Under the pieces are notes generated by a model. It saw nothing but the letters and a program-made list of their open reading frames with translations, was not told the DNA's origin and did no database searches. A program made the translations under genes and the position numbers. Shown one piece after another: positions 13,701-25,270 of a stretch of DNA of 64,000 nucleotides; position 1 is the stretch's first letter; every line of letters begins with the position of its first letter. Source of the DNA: Hippophae tibetana (taxonomy: Eukaryota > Streptophyta > Magnoliopsida > Rosales > Elaeagnaceae). The stretch is from assembly GCA_037013495.1 (NCBI GenBank), contig CM072808.1, forward strand, positions 45,432,068 through 45,496,067, given 5' to 3'.

Positions 13701-16700
13701 AACGTTGCCCAGTGATGAACTGTTGAGGATGACATAAATGGCTAACAACACTGACCGAATATGCAATATCTGGATGAGTCATGGTAAGGTAATTCAGGTT
13801 TCCAACCACTATTCGATATCTCTCAGAATCTTTAAAGAGTTCCCCATCTCCTGTAAGGTGGATGTTCAGTCATTGGAGCACTACAAGGTTTTGCTCCTAA
13901 ATTTCCTGTCTCAGTTAATAAGTCCAGGACATATTTTCTCTAAGATAGAAAGATACATTTTTTACTCCTTGTGACTTCAACACCCAAGAAACATTTTAGC
14001 ATCCCCAAATCCTTCGTGTGTAACTGAATATGTAGGAAAGACTTAAGAGATGAAATTCTCGTAGTATCATTTCCAGTAATAACAATGTTATCTACATACA
14101 CAACTAAAAGAATGATACCAACTTCTGATTGTTTGTAGAACACAGAATGGTCAGACTTGCTTTTCATCATACCAAACGTTTCTATAGCTTGACTAAATTT
14201 TCCAAACCAAGCACGAGGATTTTGTTTCAAACCATACAAAGATTTGCGGAGACGACAAACTTGCCTAGACTCCCCCTGAGCAACAAAACCAGGAGGTTGC
14301 TCCATAAACACCACCTCTTGAAGATCACCATGAAGAAAAACATTCTTGATATCTAGTTGATGCAAAGGCCAATGGTGAGTAGCTGCCATAGAAATAAACA
14401 ACCGAACAGATGTCAATTTAGCAACATGAGAGAAAGTGTCAGAATAGTCCACTCCATAGGTTTGAGCATATCCCTTAGCAACAAGACAGACCTTTAATCG
14501 AGCAATTGACCCATCTGGATTAACCTTAACTGTGAACACCCATTTGCATCCGATAGCCCGTTTCCCCGAAGGTAAATCAATCAAGTCCCAAGTACCATTG
14601 TCATCCAACGCATTCATTTCCTCGATCATTTCATGATGACAATCAGGATGAGATACAACTTCGTGAACAGTTTTAGGGATAGAAATAGAATTAAGAGAGG
14701 CAATAAAAGAGCAAGAGGAAGACGACAAACAATTATACGAAACAAAAGAAGAAATAGGATAAGTATATTGACGTTTACCTTTGCGTAATGCAATAGGAAG
14801 ATCATCGTTCAGGACTGGATCTGATGACGAAGGAGCAGGTGTAGGACATGAATCAGAAGGTCTATGTCTGGAGTAGACTTAAGTTATAGGAGACCTAATA
14901 GGAACGGGATCAGAGACAGGTTCAAATGATGTGATAGAATAGACTAACAAATCGTTATCTTCCCTCTGACATGCAAGAAGAGAAGAAGACGAAAAATAGG
15001 GTGTCTTCCATGAAGGTAACATCAATTGAGACAAGATATTTGTTAAGACTAGGACAATAACATCTATAACCTTTTTGGAGACGAGAATAACCAAGGAAGA
15101 TACACTTCAAAGACTTGGGATCTAATTTAGTAACATGCGGACGAACATCCCGAACAAAACAAGTGCTACCAAATATCCTAGGGTCAACCGAAAATAGTGA
15201 CTTATTAGGGAACAAAATTCTGTAAGGAATCTCACCATGAAGAACAGATGAGGGCATGCGATTAATAAGAAAACATGTAGTTGAAACTACATCGGCCCAA
15301 AAAGGTTTAGAAACATTCATTTGAAATAATAAGGCACGTGCAGTTTCGATAAGATGTTTGTTCTTACGTTCGGCCACTTCATTTTGAGATGGAGTATCAA
15401 CACACGAAGTTTCATGAAGCATGCCATTTTGAACCATATAAGATTGAAACAAAGCTGATGTATATTCTTTGGTATTATCACTTCGCAAAGTATGAATTGA
15501 AATATTAAATTGAGTTTTAATCTCAACACAAAATGCGCAAAAAATAGAAAACAATTCAGAACGGCTCTTCATTAAATATAACCAAGTTACACGAGAATAA
15601 TCATCCACAAAAGTAACAAAATACTTAAATCCAGGTTTAGACAAAATAGGACAAGGATCCCAAACATCAGAATGAACTAATTCAAAAGGAACACTAGCAC
15701 GTTTATTAACTCTTGGATTTGAACTAAGATGATGATGTTTTGCAAATTGACAAGACTCACAATCTAATGAAGACACCTTACTAAACTGAGGACAAAATTT
15801 CTTCAGTAAAGGAAGAGATGGATGACCCAGTCTACAATGTGCCTCGAAGGGAGAGGTTACACTAGAGCAAGCGACAGATTTCGGTATTGGTGTGTCAAGA
15901 ATATAAAGGCCTCTAGAATTCACTCTTATTATTTTCATTCAAAGACACTATCTATTTATATACAAAGTTAGGGACACTCTTAGGTGACATACACCTAATA
16001 CACAACTAAGACACCTAATGCACAACTAATATATTCACCTAGTGATAGACACCTAATACACAACTAATCATCTTTAACATATATTAAGAAACGGAAAGAG
16101 AAAAAAAACTAAAAACATTGTCATCTGCCACTAACATTCTTGTCTGCCACACTTGCTGCATTGTTGTCTGCTTGTTGTCTGTCACACTACTAACACATGC
16201 CAACACTCCCCCTCAAGGTGGTGCATATATGTCTCTTATGCCCAACTTGTCAAGTGAGTTGTATAAGTTCTTTGCAGACATTGATTTGGTGAGTATATCA
16301 GCCAATTGATCTTTTCTGATTTAACAAATAGAAGTTGAATAATTTTTTCTTCAAGATTCTGTTTGATGAAGTTCTGATCCACTTCAACATGCTTTGTGCG
16401 ATCATGTTGGATTGGATTGTGGGAGATGACAATGACTGCTTTGTTATCACAAAATAAGTTCATTTCAGAGTTAGGAGCAACACCAATCTCAGTTAGAAGT
16501 TTTTTCAACCAAAGGAGCTCACATATTCCCTTGACCATTCCTCGAAATTCAGCTTCATCACTAGACAAGGCAACTACCTTCTGTTTCTTGCTCCTCCATG
16601 TAACAAGATTGCCCCCCATAAAAGTAAAGTATCCAGCAGTAGATTTTCTATCGTTGATATTCCCTGCCTAGTTCGAATCTGTATATCCAACGACTTCCAA

Positions 16701-19700
16701 TTGACCATTGTTTGAAAACATAAGTCTTTTCCCAGGGAAAGATTTTAAATAATGAAGTATTTGCATGACGGCATCCATATGGTCTTCACTGGGGCAGTGC
16801 ATGAACTGACTCACGACACTCACAACATACGCAATATCAGGTCAAGTATGAGATAAATATACGAGTTTACCTACTAACCGTTGATATCTCTGTTTATCTG
16901 CTGGTACCTGGTCCACATATTCTCCAAATTTATGATTTTGGACCATTGGAATATCGACAGGTTTACAATCGAGTAATCCTGCCTCTGCCATTAGGTCTAG
17001 AGTATATTTCCTTTGGAAAAGAAATATGTCATGTTTTGATCTTGTTACCTCAATGCCTAAGAAGTATTTGAGCCCTCTTAAGTTCTTCATTTTAAACTCA
17101 TTTGATAGTCGTTCTTGAAGCCTAGAGATTTCTTCTTTATCATCCCCTGTAATGATCATGTCGTCTACATAGACTATAAGGGCTGTTATTTTTCCCCGTT
17201 GATGTTTTAGGAACAGAGTATGGTCAAAGTTACTTTGTTGAAACCCATATTTTCTCATTGCTAAACTCAATCTACCAAACCATGCTCGAGGTGATTGTTT
17301 TAGTCCATACAATGCTCATTGTAATCTACATGCAGTTTATTTTCCTGATGTAACAGTATAACCTGGTGGGATATTCATGTAAATCTCTTCAAGATCACCA
17401 TGAAGGAAAGCATTTTTTACGTCAAGTTGGTGCAATGGCCAATCTAAATTTGCTGTAAGAGATAACAAAACTCTAACAGTTTTTAGTTTAGTCACAGGTG
17501 AAAAAGTTTCTTGATAATCTATCCCATGTTTTTGTGTATACTCTTTTGCTACTAGCCTCGCCTTGTATCGATCAACTAACCCATCTGTTTTATACTTAAT
17601 GGAGAAAATCCACTTGCATCCTACCATCTTCCTTCCTTAAGGCAACTTGCTTAACACCCATGTGTTATTCTTCTGCAATGTCTCAAATTCTTCTTTTATA
17701 GCTTGAGCTCATTTTGGATCAGATAAGGCTTCTTCAACGCTACTTGAAATTTGACATGAGGAGAGTATTTGTGCAAACGCCCTGATAGGTTCTGATAACC
17801 CTTGAGTAGATACATAATTGACTATTAGATACTTGAATTGTCGTTCTTCTCTTTCTGGGGAGTATCGATTTGGAGGTTTGCCTCGATTGTGTCTGAAAGG
17901 TAGAACATAACCAACAGATGTATCTATAACATTAGTTTGTAAAGGTGTGATAGGATAGCTTACCACAGGAGTATTCTCAGCAGGAGGATCATTGGGTACT
18001 AGAGAGTGGAGGGGTGCATCAACCACTTCATCTTCTGGAGATTCAGTTACTACTTTAGTTTCAGTTCTTGGAAGTTCAAGTTCGGGTCTAGATACTGACT
18101 CTTCCATATTGTTGGCATGATTCGAGTATGTTGAATTGTTACTAGTGTCTAATATTTCAACATAAAGTCAATTTCGTTCTTCACTATAACTCTCCCCCTA
18201 AAGAGGGTAATTGGATACTGGTGATGGGAAAAAACATTCAGATTCTAGGAAAGTGACATCCATAGTAATATAGGTTCTTTTAGTAATCGTATCGTAGCAT
18301 CGATAACCCTTTTTTTGTACGCCATGCCCCAAGAATACATATCGGACAGCACATGGATCCAACTTAGTTCGTTGATTTTTGTGGAGGTGGACAAAAACAA
18401 CACACCCAAAAATTCGGAGCAGAAGCATCAAAATAGTAGGCAGGGGAACATGATCGGATAATACCTGTAATGGAGTCTGAAATTGTAAGGTCTTTGTGGG
18501 CATGCGATTCAGTAGATACATAGTTGTAGTAACAGTATCACTCCAGTATCTACTAGGCATATGTGCACTGATTAGTAAGGCCTGGATAGTTTCTAAAATA
18601 TGCCTATTCTTCCTCTCTTTAGTCCCATTTTGTTGTGGGGTTTATGAACATGAGGTTTCATGGAGAATATCATGGTTTTCCAAGTATATGTTCAAAATTG
18701 TTGATTAACATACTCTCCCCATTATCAGACCTAAGAATCTTAATTTTTTTAGAAAATTGTGTCTGAATCATGGTATGAAACAAGTGAAATGTAGAAAATA
18801 CTTCATCTTTATGTTTGAGAAGGTAAAGCAATGTCATTCGTGTACAATCATCAACAAAAATTACAAACCAACGATAACCCGATGATGTAGTGACCGGGGA
18901 AGGTCCCTAAACATCAGAATGTACTAAAGCAAAAGGAATCATATTTTTATGCATGCTCATAGGATAAGATGCTCTATTAAGATACAGGTATCACATTTGA
19001 AATCTGAGTGTGTAACATTTGAAAATAAACTAGGTAGTAAATGCCTCAAATACCCAAATGATGGATGCCCAAATCGACGATGACAACCAAATATGTCGTT
19101 CTTTGTTACTAACGGTGTGTTGCATGTGATTGGCTCTTCCTAAACTGAGATCATCCACATAATATAACCTCCTCTCTTAGTACCACGCCCAATGATTTCC
19201 TTGGTGAGAATATCTTATAGAAGACAAAAGGTAGAATACATCAATACTACACAGTCAAGAGAGGGTACAAGTAATGTATTAGATAATGATAATGAAGGAG
19301 ATAAAGTCATTGTTCTAGCCCCTTGTAACTTGATAAGTGACCCCATTGGCATTGGCAACACGGCTCTGTCTCGGTTGGGTTGTATTGGAGAGATCTTTTG
19401 GGTCAAATGTCATATGATCTGTAGCTCCAGAGTCTAGAATCCAATCTTCATTATCACTACAAGTAGAGATGTGAAATGCTTTACTTGAAATACCTGGATC
19501 CTGGGAAGATTCGGCCTGAGGAATAAGGGATAGTGATGCATTATTGGTAGCCATAGCGGCTCTCCCAGTGGTTTCCCGTTTCTTCTGTGCTTGAAGATCA
19601 TTCCACTATTTTGGATACCCATGTAGTTTGAAGCAGTTTTCACGGGTGTGTTTGGAGTTTCCGCAATGGCCACATTTAATGTCAACAGATGGTTGATTTC

Positions 19701-22700
19701 TCGTGGATTTCTTGCTACCCAAAAAAGTTCCTGGTTTTGGTGGCATCGTATTATGGTGTCCCTTGATCCCTTTGAAAGCCATAACTGCTTCGGGTGTCGT
19801 ATTTGTACCCGTGATCATCACGGCCTGCCTGACCTCTTTTCTACAAATGAATCCATAGGCTTGTTCCACCGTAGTGAATGATTTGATTTGAAGCATATCA
19901 CATCACATCACTTCGAGTTTTATCTAGTCTGTCATCAAGTCCATCGAGGAAGGTATACACTCGATCTTCCTGTACGATGGAGTTGTATTTTTGTATGTCA
20001 GTCGCACACTCCATTGGATTAGGACGACTGAAATCAATTTCTCACCACAACCCTTGAAGGTCATTGTAGTATTTTTCAATGGATCCACCCGCTTGCTTCA
20101 TACGAGTAACTCGATAGCGGAGATCATACACTTGAGACGTGTCTGTCCCATCACAGTAGGTGGTAACAGCAGAATCTCAAACCTATTTCGCAATTGGGAA
20201 TCAGATAAAATTTGCAATCAAGGAGGGGTCCATCGAATTGATCAACCATCCTTTGACAATGACATTTTCAGTACGTCATCTCCTGAATGAGGGGTTGGTT
20301 TCAGCAGGTTGAGGAAAATCCCCATTAATATATCCCAGTTTGTCTTTGCCAGAGATATACATCTCCACCACTTGGGACCATAAGACATAGTTGGATCCTC
20401 CCAACTTGATACTAATAGGAGTAGTCGACGCTTCGGTTAGCGAAGGTTGTGAGGTGGTCTGAGCTCTAGTTAGAACTTCTGTCATTTTTGTAGTCAACTC
20501 ATTCAATATGGAGTTGGTGGTTAAATCTCTAGATTCTATCATGAATCTATCACTTCTATTTTTTTTCCTTTTTTTTTACACCATCCAATATATATATAAA
20601 ACTCATAACTGTAACCCTAATTTATTTATTTATTTCATTTGCGTAGCCCTTCTATGGAGCGACGCTCTTCTTCTGCTGCGTTCTAAGTTTCTCCACGGTT
20701 GTCCACGACGGTAGCTAGATTGGTACGTAGAGAGACTGCAATGGCCCCAACGAGCAAGCAACCTTGGGAAACTGCGACGACTCCAACGAGCAGATATACC
20801 TGAAACGCAGGGAAGCTGTAACGCTCCAACAAGCAGCTAGATCAGTATGGCTCCAACGCCTATGGCAACAAGCACCATTCAACCAAACCAGGTGACACCA
20901 CCACACACACATAGACAAAAAACCACAAAAAAAATGTTGTTGCGAAGATGAACGGAGTAAACAGAGTAAGCCAGATCAACCACCCCTGATTCTAGTAAAA
21001 CAACTGATCAGCCAAACTCAGCTGTTTTCAGAAACGAAGATCGAAGATCTGAAAAGTTAAGACTCCAAAGCATCAAGAGAATAGTTGTTGATAGCTACTA
21101 GTAAGGTATTTCATATGCCTCATACTGATTATCTGTATACAAAAACTGCATTTCCTCACTGAATGATTTTGAATTTATTATTAATTTGATCTCTGGGTTC
21201 AACAGAAATGGTCTTTGTTTTAGATTCAGACCACAAGAATCCAAATTGGAAACTCGAAGTCTAGGGTCTCCATTCACAACAGAATGAGAAAGATTTGTAT
21301 CCCAGCAACCACATCAATACACCAGATCAAACCAATGTCGAGAACAGAAAATAGTGTAACAGGTAGCAACGTAGCGTTTTTATTTCTTTAGGCCAGCCAT
21401 AATCTGCTTTGATACCATGTCAAAATATATTTTTCTGTTCTAAATTTCCTATACAAGAGTATCAGTATTTGTATACTAAGAAACGGAAAAAGAAAAAAAC
21501 TAAAAACATTGTTATCTGTCACTAACATTTTTGTCTTTCACACTTAATGCATTGTTGTCTGACACACTACTAACACATGCCAACAAAATTGACCGTAGCT
21601 TTCATGTGATGTAATTTAACCTAGATTATTTATTTTATTCGGGCTTAATGCAGAAACAAATGTGGCACAACAAGTAAGAAGTAAGACACTTTTTAATATT
21701 GGGTTGCCAACAAAAGAGAGTGAAAAGTGAATATCATGACATGTATTCACCCCTCATTTTTCTTATTGAACAATTTTGCACAAGGTTGATTCCGATGATG
21801 TCTGTTTTCATCTTGTCATATAGTTATATTAAATTATTAATATTAAAAGGTAAGCTTTTATTCTCGAAGTGAATTGCTACTGAGAAATTATTGTTGCACT
21901 TTTCGACACTTTTCTTTTCCCCTCATACCTTGTCATCTTTGACTTATGTATTTTATACATCATTGGACCTTTTGTTAGGGAAAGCAGCGAAAAGAACAAG
22001 CAACATGTTCTCTGGGAGGATCCCATAATGTGGATATTCCCACATTATTATGTCTTGAGAATACGGATTTGATGCCTGCGTCACTGAGTCAAGTAGATGC
22101 CTCAGTTTTGAAACAATTGCCTGAAGAACTGAAAGTTGACATACTTGCCTTGCTTCCTCAACACCGGAAGCAAGATTTTCCATCAAATGCTTTCTGCCAC
22201 AAATTGGAATATCCTCCAGCATCATCAGATATCATGAACATCAGGAGCCATTTGGAATCAACTGGTTCTGCTTCTCTATGGGCTGGAAATCCTCCCAAAT
22301 GGGTTGATGAATTCGAAAGGAGCAAATGCATGATATTAAACCTTTTTGCTAAGATGTATTATAAATCAGGGTCAAATGCAAATTTATCTTCAATTTTGAG
22401 ATGTACTACCATAGGATCTAAACAACTGCTAGATACCACATGTGAGGGCTGGAATGAAGCTTTATGCAGCTTTTGTGAGATTTTCAAACAATATATTAAG
22501 TTAAAAGTTGAGTTGGATATTGAGGAGATTTATGTCTGCTTCCGTCTCCTTCAAAGGTATGTTAAAATTGTAGTTAATATCGTGCTGCATGATAGTGGTT
22601 CTGTGCCCCTGCCCCTTGCTCATCCTCCGTATCCTAGTTTTTTATTTAACTCAATTTTTTTCCATATCTGTAGTGAATAGCGATTCATCTCTTAAAAAAT

Positions 22701-23421
22701 ACATCCTTCCATCACGTGCTGGAACATTCATTGCATAAAATGTGCTATTTCTTTGCTTGTTTTCAAGTAAAGTAAGATTATTTATTGTACTGGTTTTCAG
22801 TGGGAATGATGTATACGAGATGGCACAATTACTGTTGACAAAGTCATTAACCTTTACTGTCATTCTTTGGAGTGTCACAGTATCACTAACTAGTAATATT
22901 TTAGGAGAAATCAAGAAATCTAGTTGCATTTTTGCATTTTGCAATTAGTTAAATATCTCATTGGGTTTCTTTGCATTTTTTATGAACATTTCCATTAATT
23001 TGTATAAACGTAATTGGTTTTTGTATCTTGCATCAGAAACATCTTGAAGTCAAATTTTTTCTCACAAGTCTATGAAGTTGTCTTTCCATATCTTCAGGTA
23101 AGGGTTACATTTGTTATTTTTGAAGGAAAAATATATCTTTCTAAATCAGTCTATATTTTGCTAGAATAATATATTTTCAAGATATTCATCAAGAAATGGA
23201 GTGCATTTTTCCATCCATTTGTTTTAGAATATTTATTACTCTTTTAGTGAGTAGCTGCCTCTTCCCCTTTAATATCAATCTGTGTAACTAAGTTCCATAA
23301 TATAGCAGTGTGGTTGTTTGTGAATTTATTCTTATGCTCAATATCAATCCATTTCTTTTCAATCTTTTAGACATCAGTGAGTGAATGCTATGGTGGAAGC
23401 TTGCACTTATCGTTGGAGTAG
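7799..23421 (+). CDS. REV1: DNA repair protein REV1, 3' half (12 coding exons)
   Basis: REV1 is a Y-family deoxycytidyl transferase and the scaffold that recruits other translesion polymerases in the nucleus. Coding exons with GT-AG borders: 7799-7891, 8252-8311, 8407-8493, 8677-8760, 8896-8968, 9043-9111, 9318-9419, 10503-10790, 10868-10941, 21979-22556, 23037-23097, 23371-23421. They join in one frame to 539 codons and TAG. In order, this half shows the end of the thumb/HhH region ([13 protein letters not shown]), the little-finger domain ([28 protein letters not shown]), two ubiquitin-binding motifs ([31 protein letters not shown]), and a C-terminal helical part ending [14 protein letters not shown]. 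The BRCT and catalytic palm exons are not in this window. All splice sites look sound, so I infer an expressed gene, not a pseudogene. The intron 10942-21978 holds nested retroelements. Confidence 0.92.
9420..10502 (+). other. REV1 intron, about 1.1 kb, no insert recognised
   Basis: AT-rich intronic sequence with no coding similarity. It contains three tandem copies of a 10-bp pyrimidine unit (CCCCTCTCTT, the last with one change) at 10301-10330, and ends in the acceptor CATCTTGCAG. Confidence 0.7.
10942..12943 (+). other. Left part of the 11-kb REV1 intron
   Basis: Non-coding. About 11240-11450 resembles a fragment of a non-autonomous DNA element (starts CAGAGGCGGACCCAA), weakly supported. 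From about 11740 to 12870 lies a long AT-rich non-coding block that begins with a GGTCGAACCCAC word and ends in a pyrimidine-rich stretch; a similarly organised block occurs at about 23890-24850. Confidence 0.5.
12944..13002 (-). repeat. Outer copia 3' LTR, first part (split)
   Basis: Matches the beginning of the LTR at 21418-21476 (TGTCAAAATATATTTTTC). It stops at the TATAT target duplicate where the inner element begins; the rest of this LTR resumes at 16085. Confidence 0.92.
13003..13141 (-). repeat. 3' LTR of inner copia
   Basis: 139 bp, TGTAAAAC...TTTAACA on the + strand. It contains several tandem ACACCTAAT units, which differ in number from the other LTR. Confidence 0.88.
13149..13735 (-). 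pseudogene. Inner copia RNase H
   Basis: Minus-strand frames carry the RNase H block: [19 protein letters not shown], then [35 protein letters not shown] and GDIFTKAL. A frameshift near 13530-13560 splits it into two frames. Confidence 0.87.
13940..14728 (-). pseudogene. Inner copia reverse transcriptase
   Basis: An uninterrupted stretch of 262 codons. RVT_2 motifs run [44 protein letters not shown] and [13 protein letters not shown]. The catalytic YVDD reads YVDN, a change expected to impair polymerase activity. Stops lie between it and the integrase and RNase H segments. Confidence 0.87.
14955..15938 (-). pseudogene. Inner copia integrase
   Basis: 327 codons. GAG-pre-integrase ([27 protein letters not shown]), then integrase core with [38 protein letters not shown] and [18 protein letters not shown], so the DDE positions are present. 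Its start is artificial: the reading runs into LTR sequence at the deletion junction. Confidence 0.87.
15915..16079 (-). repeat. 5' LTR of inner copia, truncated at its inner end
   Basis: Aligns to 13013-13141 from the AGAATTCAC word to the terminal TTTAACA. The last ten or so LTR bases and the primer site that should follow on the minus strand are absent. An expansion of CACCTAAT-type units makes it longer than its partner. Confidence 0.85.
16085..16205 (-). repeat. Outer copia 3' LTR, second part
   Basis: Continues the LTR interrupted at 13002 (TAAGAAACGG...ATGCCAACA). Same sequence as 21475-21585 apart from point changes and a short insertion. Confidence 0.9.
16236..17627 (-). pseudogene. 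Outer copia reverse transcriptase-RNase H
   Basis: RT motifs on the minus strand: [38 protein letters not shown] and [12 protein letters not shown] (catalytic YVDD intact). RNase H follows with [23 protein letters not shown] and RTKHVEVD. Frame breaks near 17320, 16840 and 16640. Confidence 0.87.
17709..19130 (-). pseudogene. Outer copia integrase and linker
   Basis: 18560-18198 encodes the C-terminal integrase region ([33 protein letters not shown]). 18107-17709 is the acidic, proline-rich linker before RT ([14 protein letters not shown]). The integrase core and pre-integrase segment lie at about 18600-19130 with multiple stops; no long frame remains. Confidence 0.75.
19215..20542 (-). pseudogene. 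Outer copia gag and protease
   Basis: Gag starts at 20542 ([22 protein letters not shown]), followed by a CCHC knuckle ([14 protein letters not shown]) near 19650 and an aspartic protease motif ([13 protein letters not shown]) near 19430. Frameshifts separate the parts. Confidence 0.85.
20543..21405 (-). other. Outer copia untranslated leader
   Basis: Sequence between gag and the primer site, without a long frame. It contains several related words of the form AGCTAGATC/CTCCAACGAGCA near 20710-20870. Leaders of this length are normal in copia. Confidence 0.6.
21406..21585 (-). repeat. Primer-binding site and 5' LTR of outer copia
   Basis: The minus strand of 21406-21417 reads TGGTATCAAAGC, a Met-tRNA-type primer site. 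The LTR is 21418-21585 (168 bp). The opposite LTR sums to about 180 bp once its nested insertion is removed. Confidence 0.9.
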
Positions 23422-25270
23422 TGCTTTGTCATTTTACAATCCAGTTTCTAAGAGCAAACCAGCAGATTTGGGTTGGAATATCACTATCCTACTTTTTTTT
23501 CAAGAAATTAGGTAAGATTATTTCTCTAATGCCATATTTTCTATTCTCAGTAAATAATCATTTTGAGTTCTAGCCTACTAGTTTTATGTGTCTTTGTACA
23601 TAAATATTTGGTTCACTTTGTTTAATAATGAGAAATGTAAATGTTTAAAGTTTATTGTTGTTTCTCTTTTTTGAATGATTTTGTCTTATTTTATTTTCTT
23701 AATTAATCTTGCAGTTTTTGAGGTAGGTCTCTGTTAGTTTTATTTCTTCTCTTTGGTTGTTAGAAGTATTTTTTACAAGTACTCTGTGGTCGTCTATGAG
23801 TGTTCTCCTAGATTCTTTATAACGTGGCAAGATGAGAACATATACTCTGTGCTGTCCTTGTATTATAATAACTTCTTGCTAGAAGTTTGATCGTCACACA
23901 CGAAGTGTGTATAATGAATACGTAAATATACGTATCGTAATAAGTAATATAATGATAAGAAAAGATCGTTCTCACGGAGATTATTTTATTATAAACAAAT
24001 TTTTAAAACTAAAAAAAATAAAAATCAATTTTTTGTGTTTTTATATTTGAAGAAAACAAAATTAAAATAACTAAAAATAAATAGTAATAATTAATTAAAT
24101 CAGTTTTGATAACTAAAAAGATATATGAGAAAATATCTAGGAATATTTAATCCTCCAATTTTTTAAACATGCGAATCGTTAAAATTTCCTCAATATAATT
24201 ATCAGTTAATTACATGATCAATTGAATCTAACTTAACATGTATTCCTCTCTCAAGTAAACTACACACCATATAGTAATTAATTTAATCACTCTCATACCA
24301 ATTAAATTACATACTACTCATTAAGTTCATCAATTATGGATTACATACATAAGAATCATACATCTTTGCCTACAAACTATGCATGTTATTTAATTAAGAC
24401 AAACAATTAAATAATTCTCTCAAATCTATTTAATTGTCTCTATAGATAAATTGTTGGTCAAATAATTTATAGCATAAAAATCAGATTAAATAATATAATT
24501 AAATTATAATTATAATTGCGATAAAATATTAAATATCACACGGTGAAAATTAGATTTATAAGATCCCTAGATTAATAAATTAACTACACATAATTGTGTT
24601 CATAAAATTCATTTTTCACAAAGAAAGACATAAAAATTGATACAGAAAAGAGTAGAAGAAGAAAAATAATCAATCTTTTGAATTGTAGTGTTAATCTCCT
24701 CTTGAATTTTCACCAAAATTGTGTCCCCTCTTGAATTTTTCTGTATTTTTCTCTATTTTAGCTCCAAAAACTAACCAAAATTATACTAATGACGGCCCTT
24801 TCAGGTTTATGGGGTAATTAAGGGCTTAAATATTGCTCAAGTGCAATCTTGACCGTCAGATCAGCTACGTATCAAGGGTTGATATCAAAACAAACAAAAT
24901 TGACAACTCTAACCAATCATAGAGCGACACGTGGTAGGAGAAATTCATTGGACAAATCAGAGAGCGTCGCGTGGCAGGGGAGTACGGTTAGAGTCAACGT
25001 TTGCTGAGTCAGCACTACGCGGTGCGACATGATTTGCGAAAACAGATGGCGTGACGCACGGGTGGAACGCGACGAGCAATCGGGTGACGACACGTGGTAG
25101 AGAAGTTTAGCCGCACTACGAACTCAGATTGAACACCGTGTTGACATGTGGCATGCGTTTCATTCTCCTCACACGCGGCGTAACGTGATTCGCTTCCCTG
25201 CTTGCCTGGCGTTCGTGTGGCTTGCCCAGTCAACTTCTCTGCTTACGTGGTATGCCACGTGGTAGCTTTT
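23422..25270. other. REV1 3' flank: AT-rich block and GC-richer G-box-rich island
   Basis: After the REV1 stop at 23421 there is AT-rich sequence without genes. About 23890-24850 is a non-coding block organised like the one at 11740-12870. Next to it, 24890-25270 is distinctly GC-richer and carries repeated CACGTGG-type words (24928, 25091, 25256; variants at 24968, 25145, 25244). The one open frame here (minus 25233-25015) matches no family I know and is probably spurious. Confidence 0.55.

Larger units (their letters stand above)
13003..16079 (-). mobile_element. Inner copia retrotransposon, nested in the outer element's LTR, internally deleted
   Basis: It is bounded by TG...CA ends and a perfect 5-bp duplication TATAT (12998-13002 and 16080-16084). 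On the minus strand the order is 5' LTR (right end), integrase, RT, RNase H, purine tract (complement of CTCCCCCTCAAGTTGG), 3' LTR 13003-13141. At 3077 bp it is short. The primer site, gag and protease, and the last bases of the 5' LTR, are missing; LTR sequence passes straight into integrase coding sequence at an AGAATTC word near 15915. Confidence 0.92.
12944..21585 (-). mobile_element. Outer copia retrotransposon in the REV1 intron, host of a nested copia
   Basis: The element runs on the minus strand. Right (5') LTR 21418-21585, primer site 21406-21417, leader, gag, protease, integrase, RT, RNase H, purine tract (complement of CTCCCCCTCAAGG at 16206), left (3') LTR 12944-13002 plus 16085-16205. 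LTR ends are TGTCAAAATATA and CATGCCAACA. Flanking 5-mers AAACT and AAATT form a target duplication with one change. Without the nested element it is about 5.56 kb, a normal copia length. Open frames are broken in many places. It lies antisense to REV1. Confidence 0.93.

Noticed and set aside
13738-13974. Plus-strand ORF within the inner copia
   Set aside because: Antisense to reverse transcriptase and RNase H.
25015-25233. Minus-strand ORF of 72 codons in the GC-richer island
   Set aside because: No family resemblance and composition-driven openness; the region is better described as a G-box-rich repeat.
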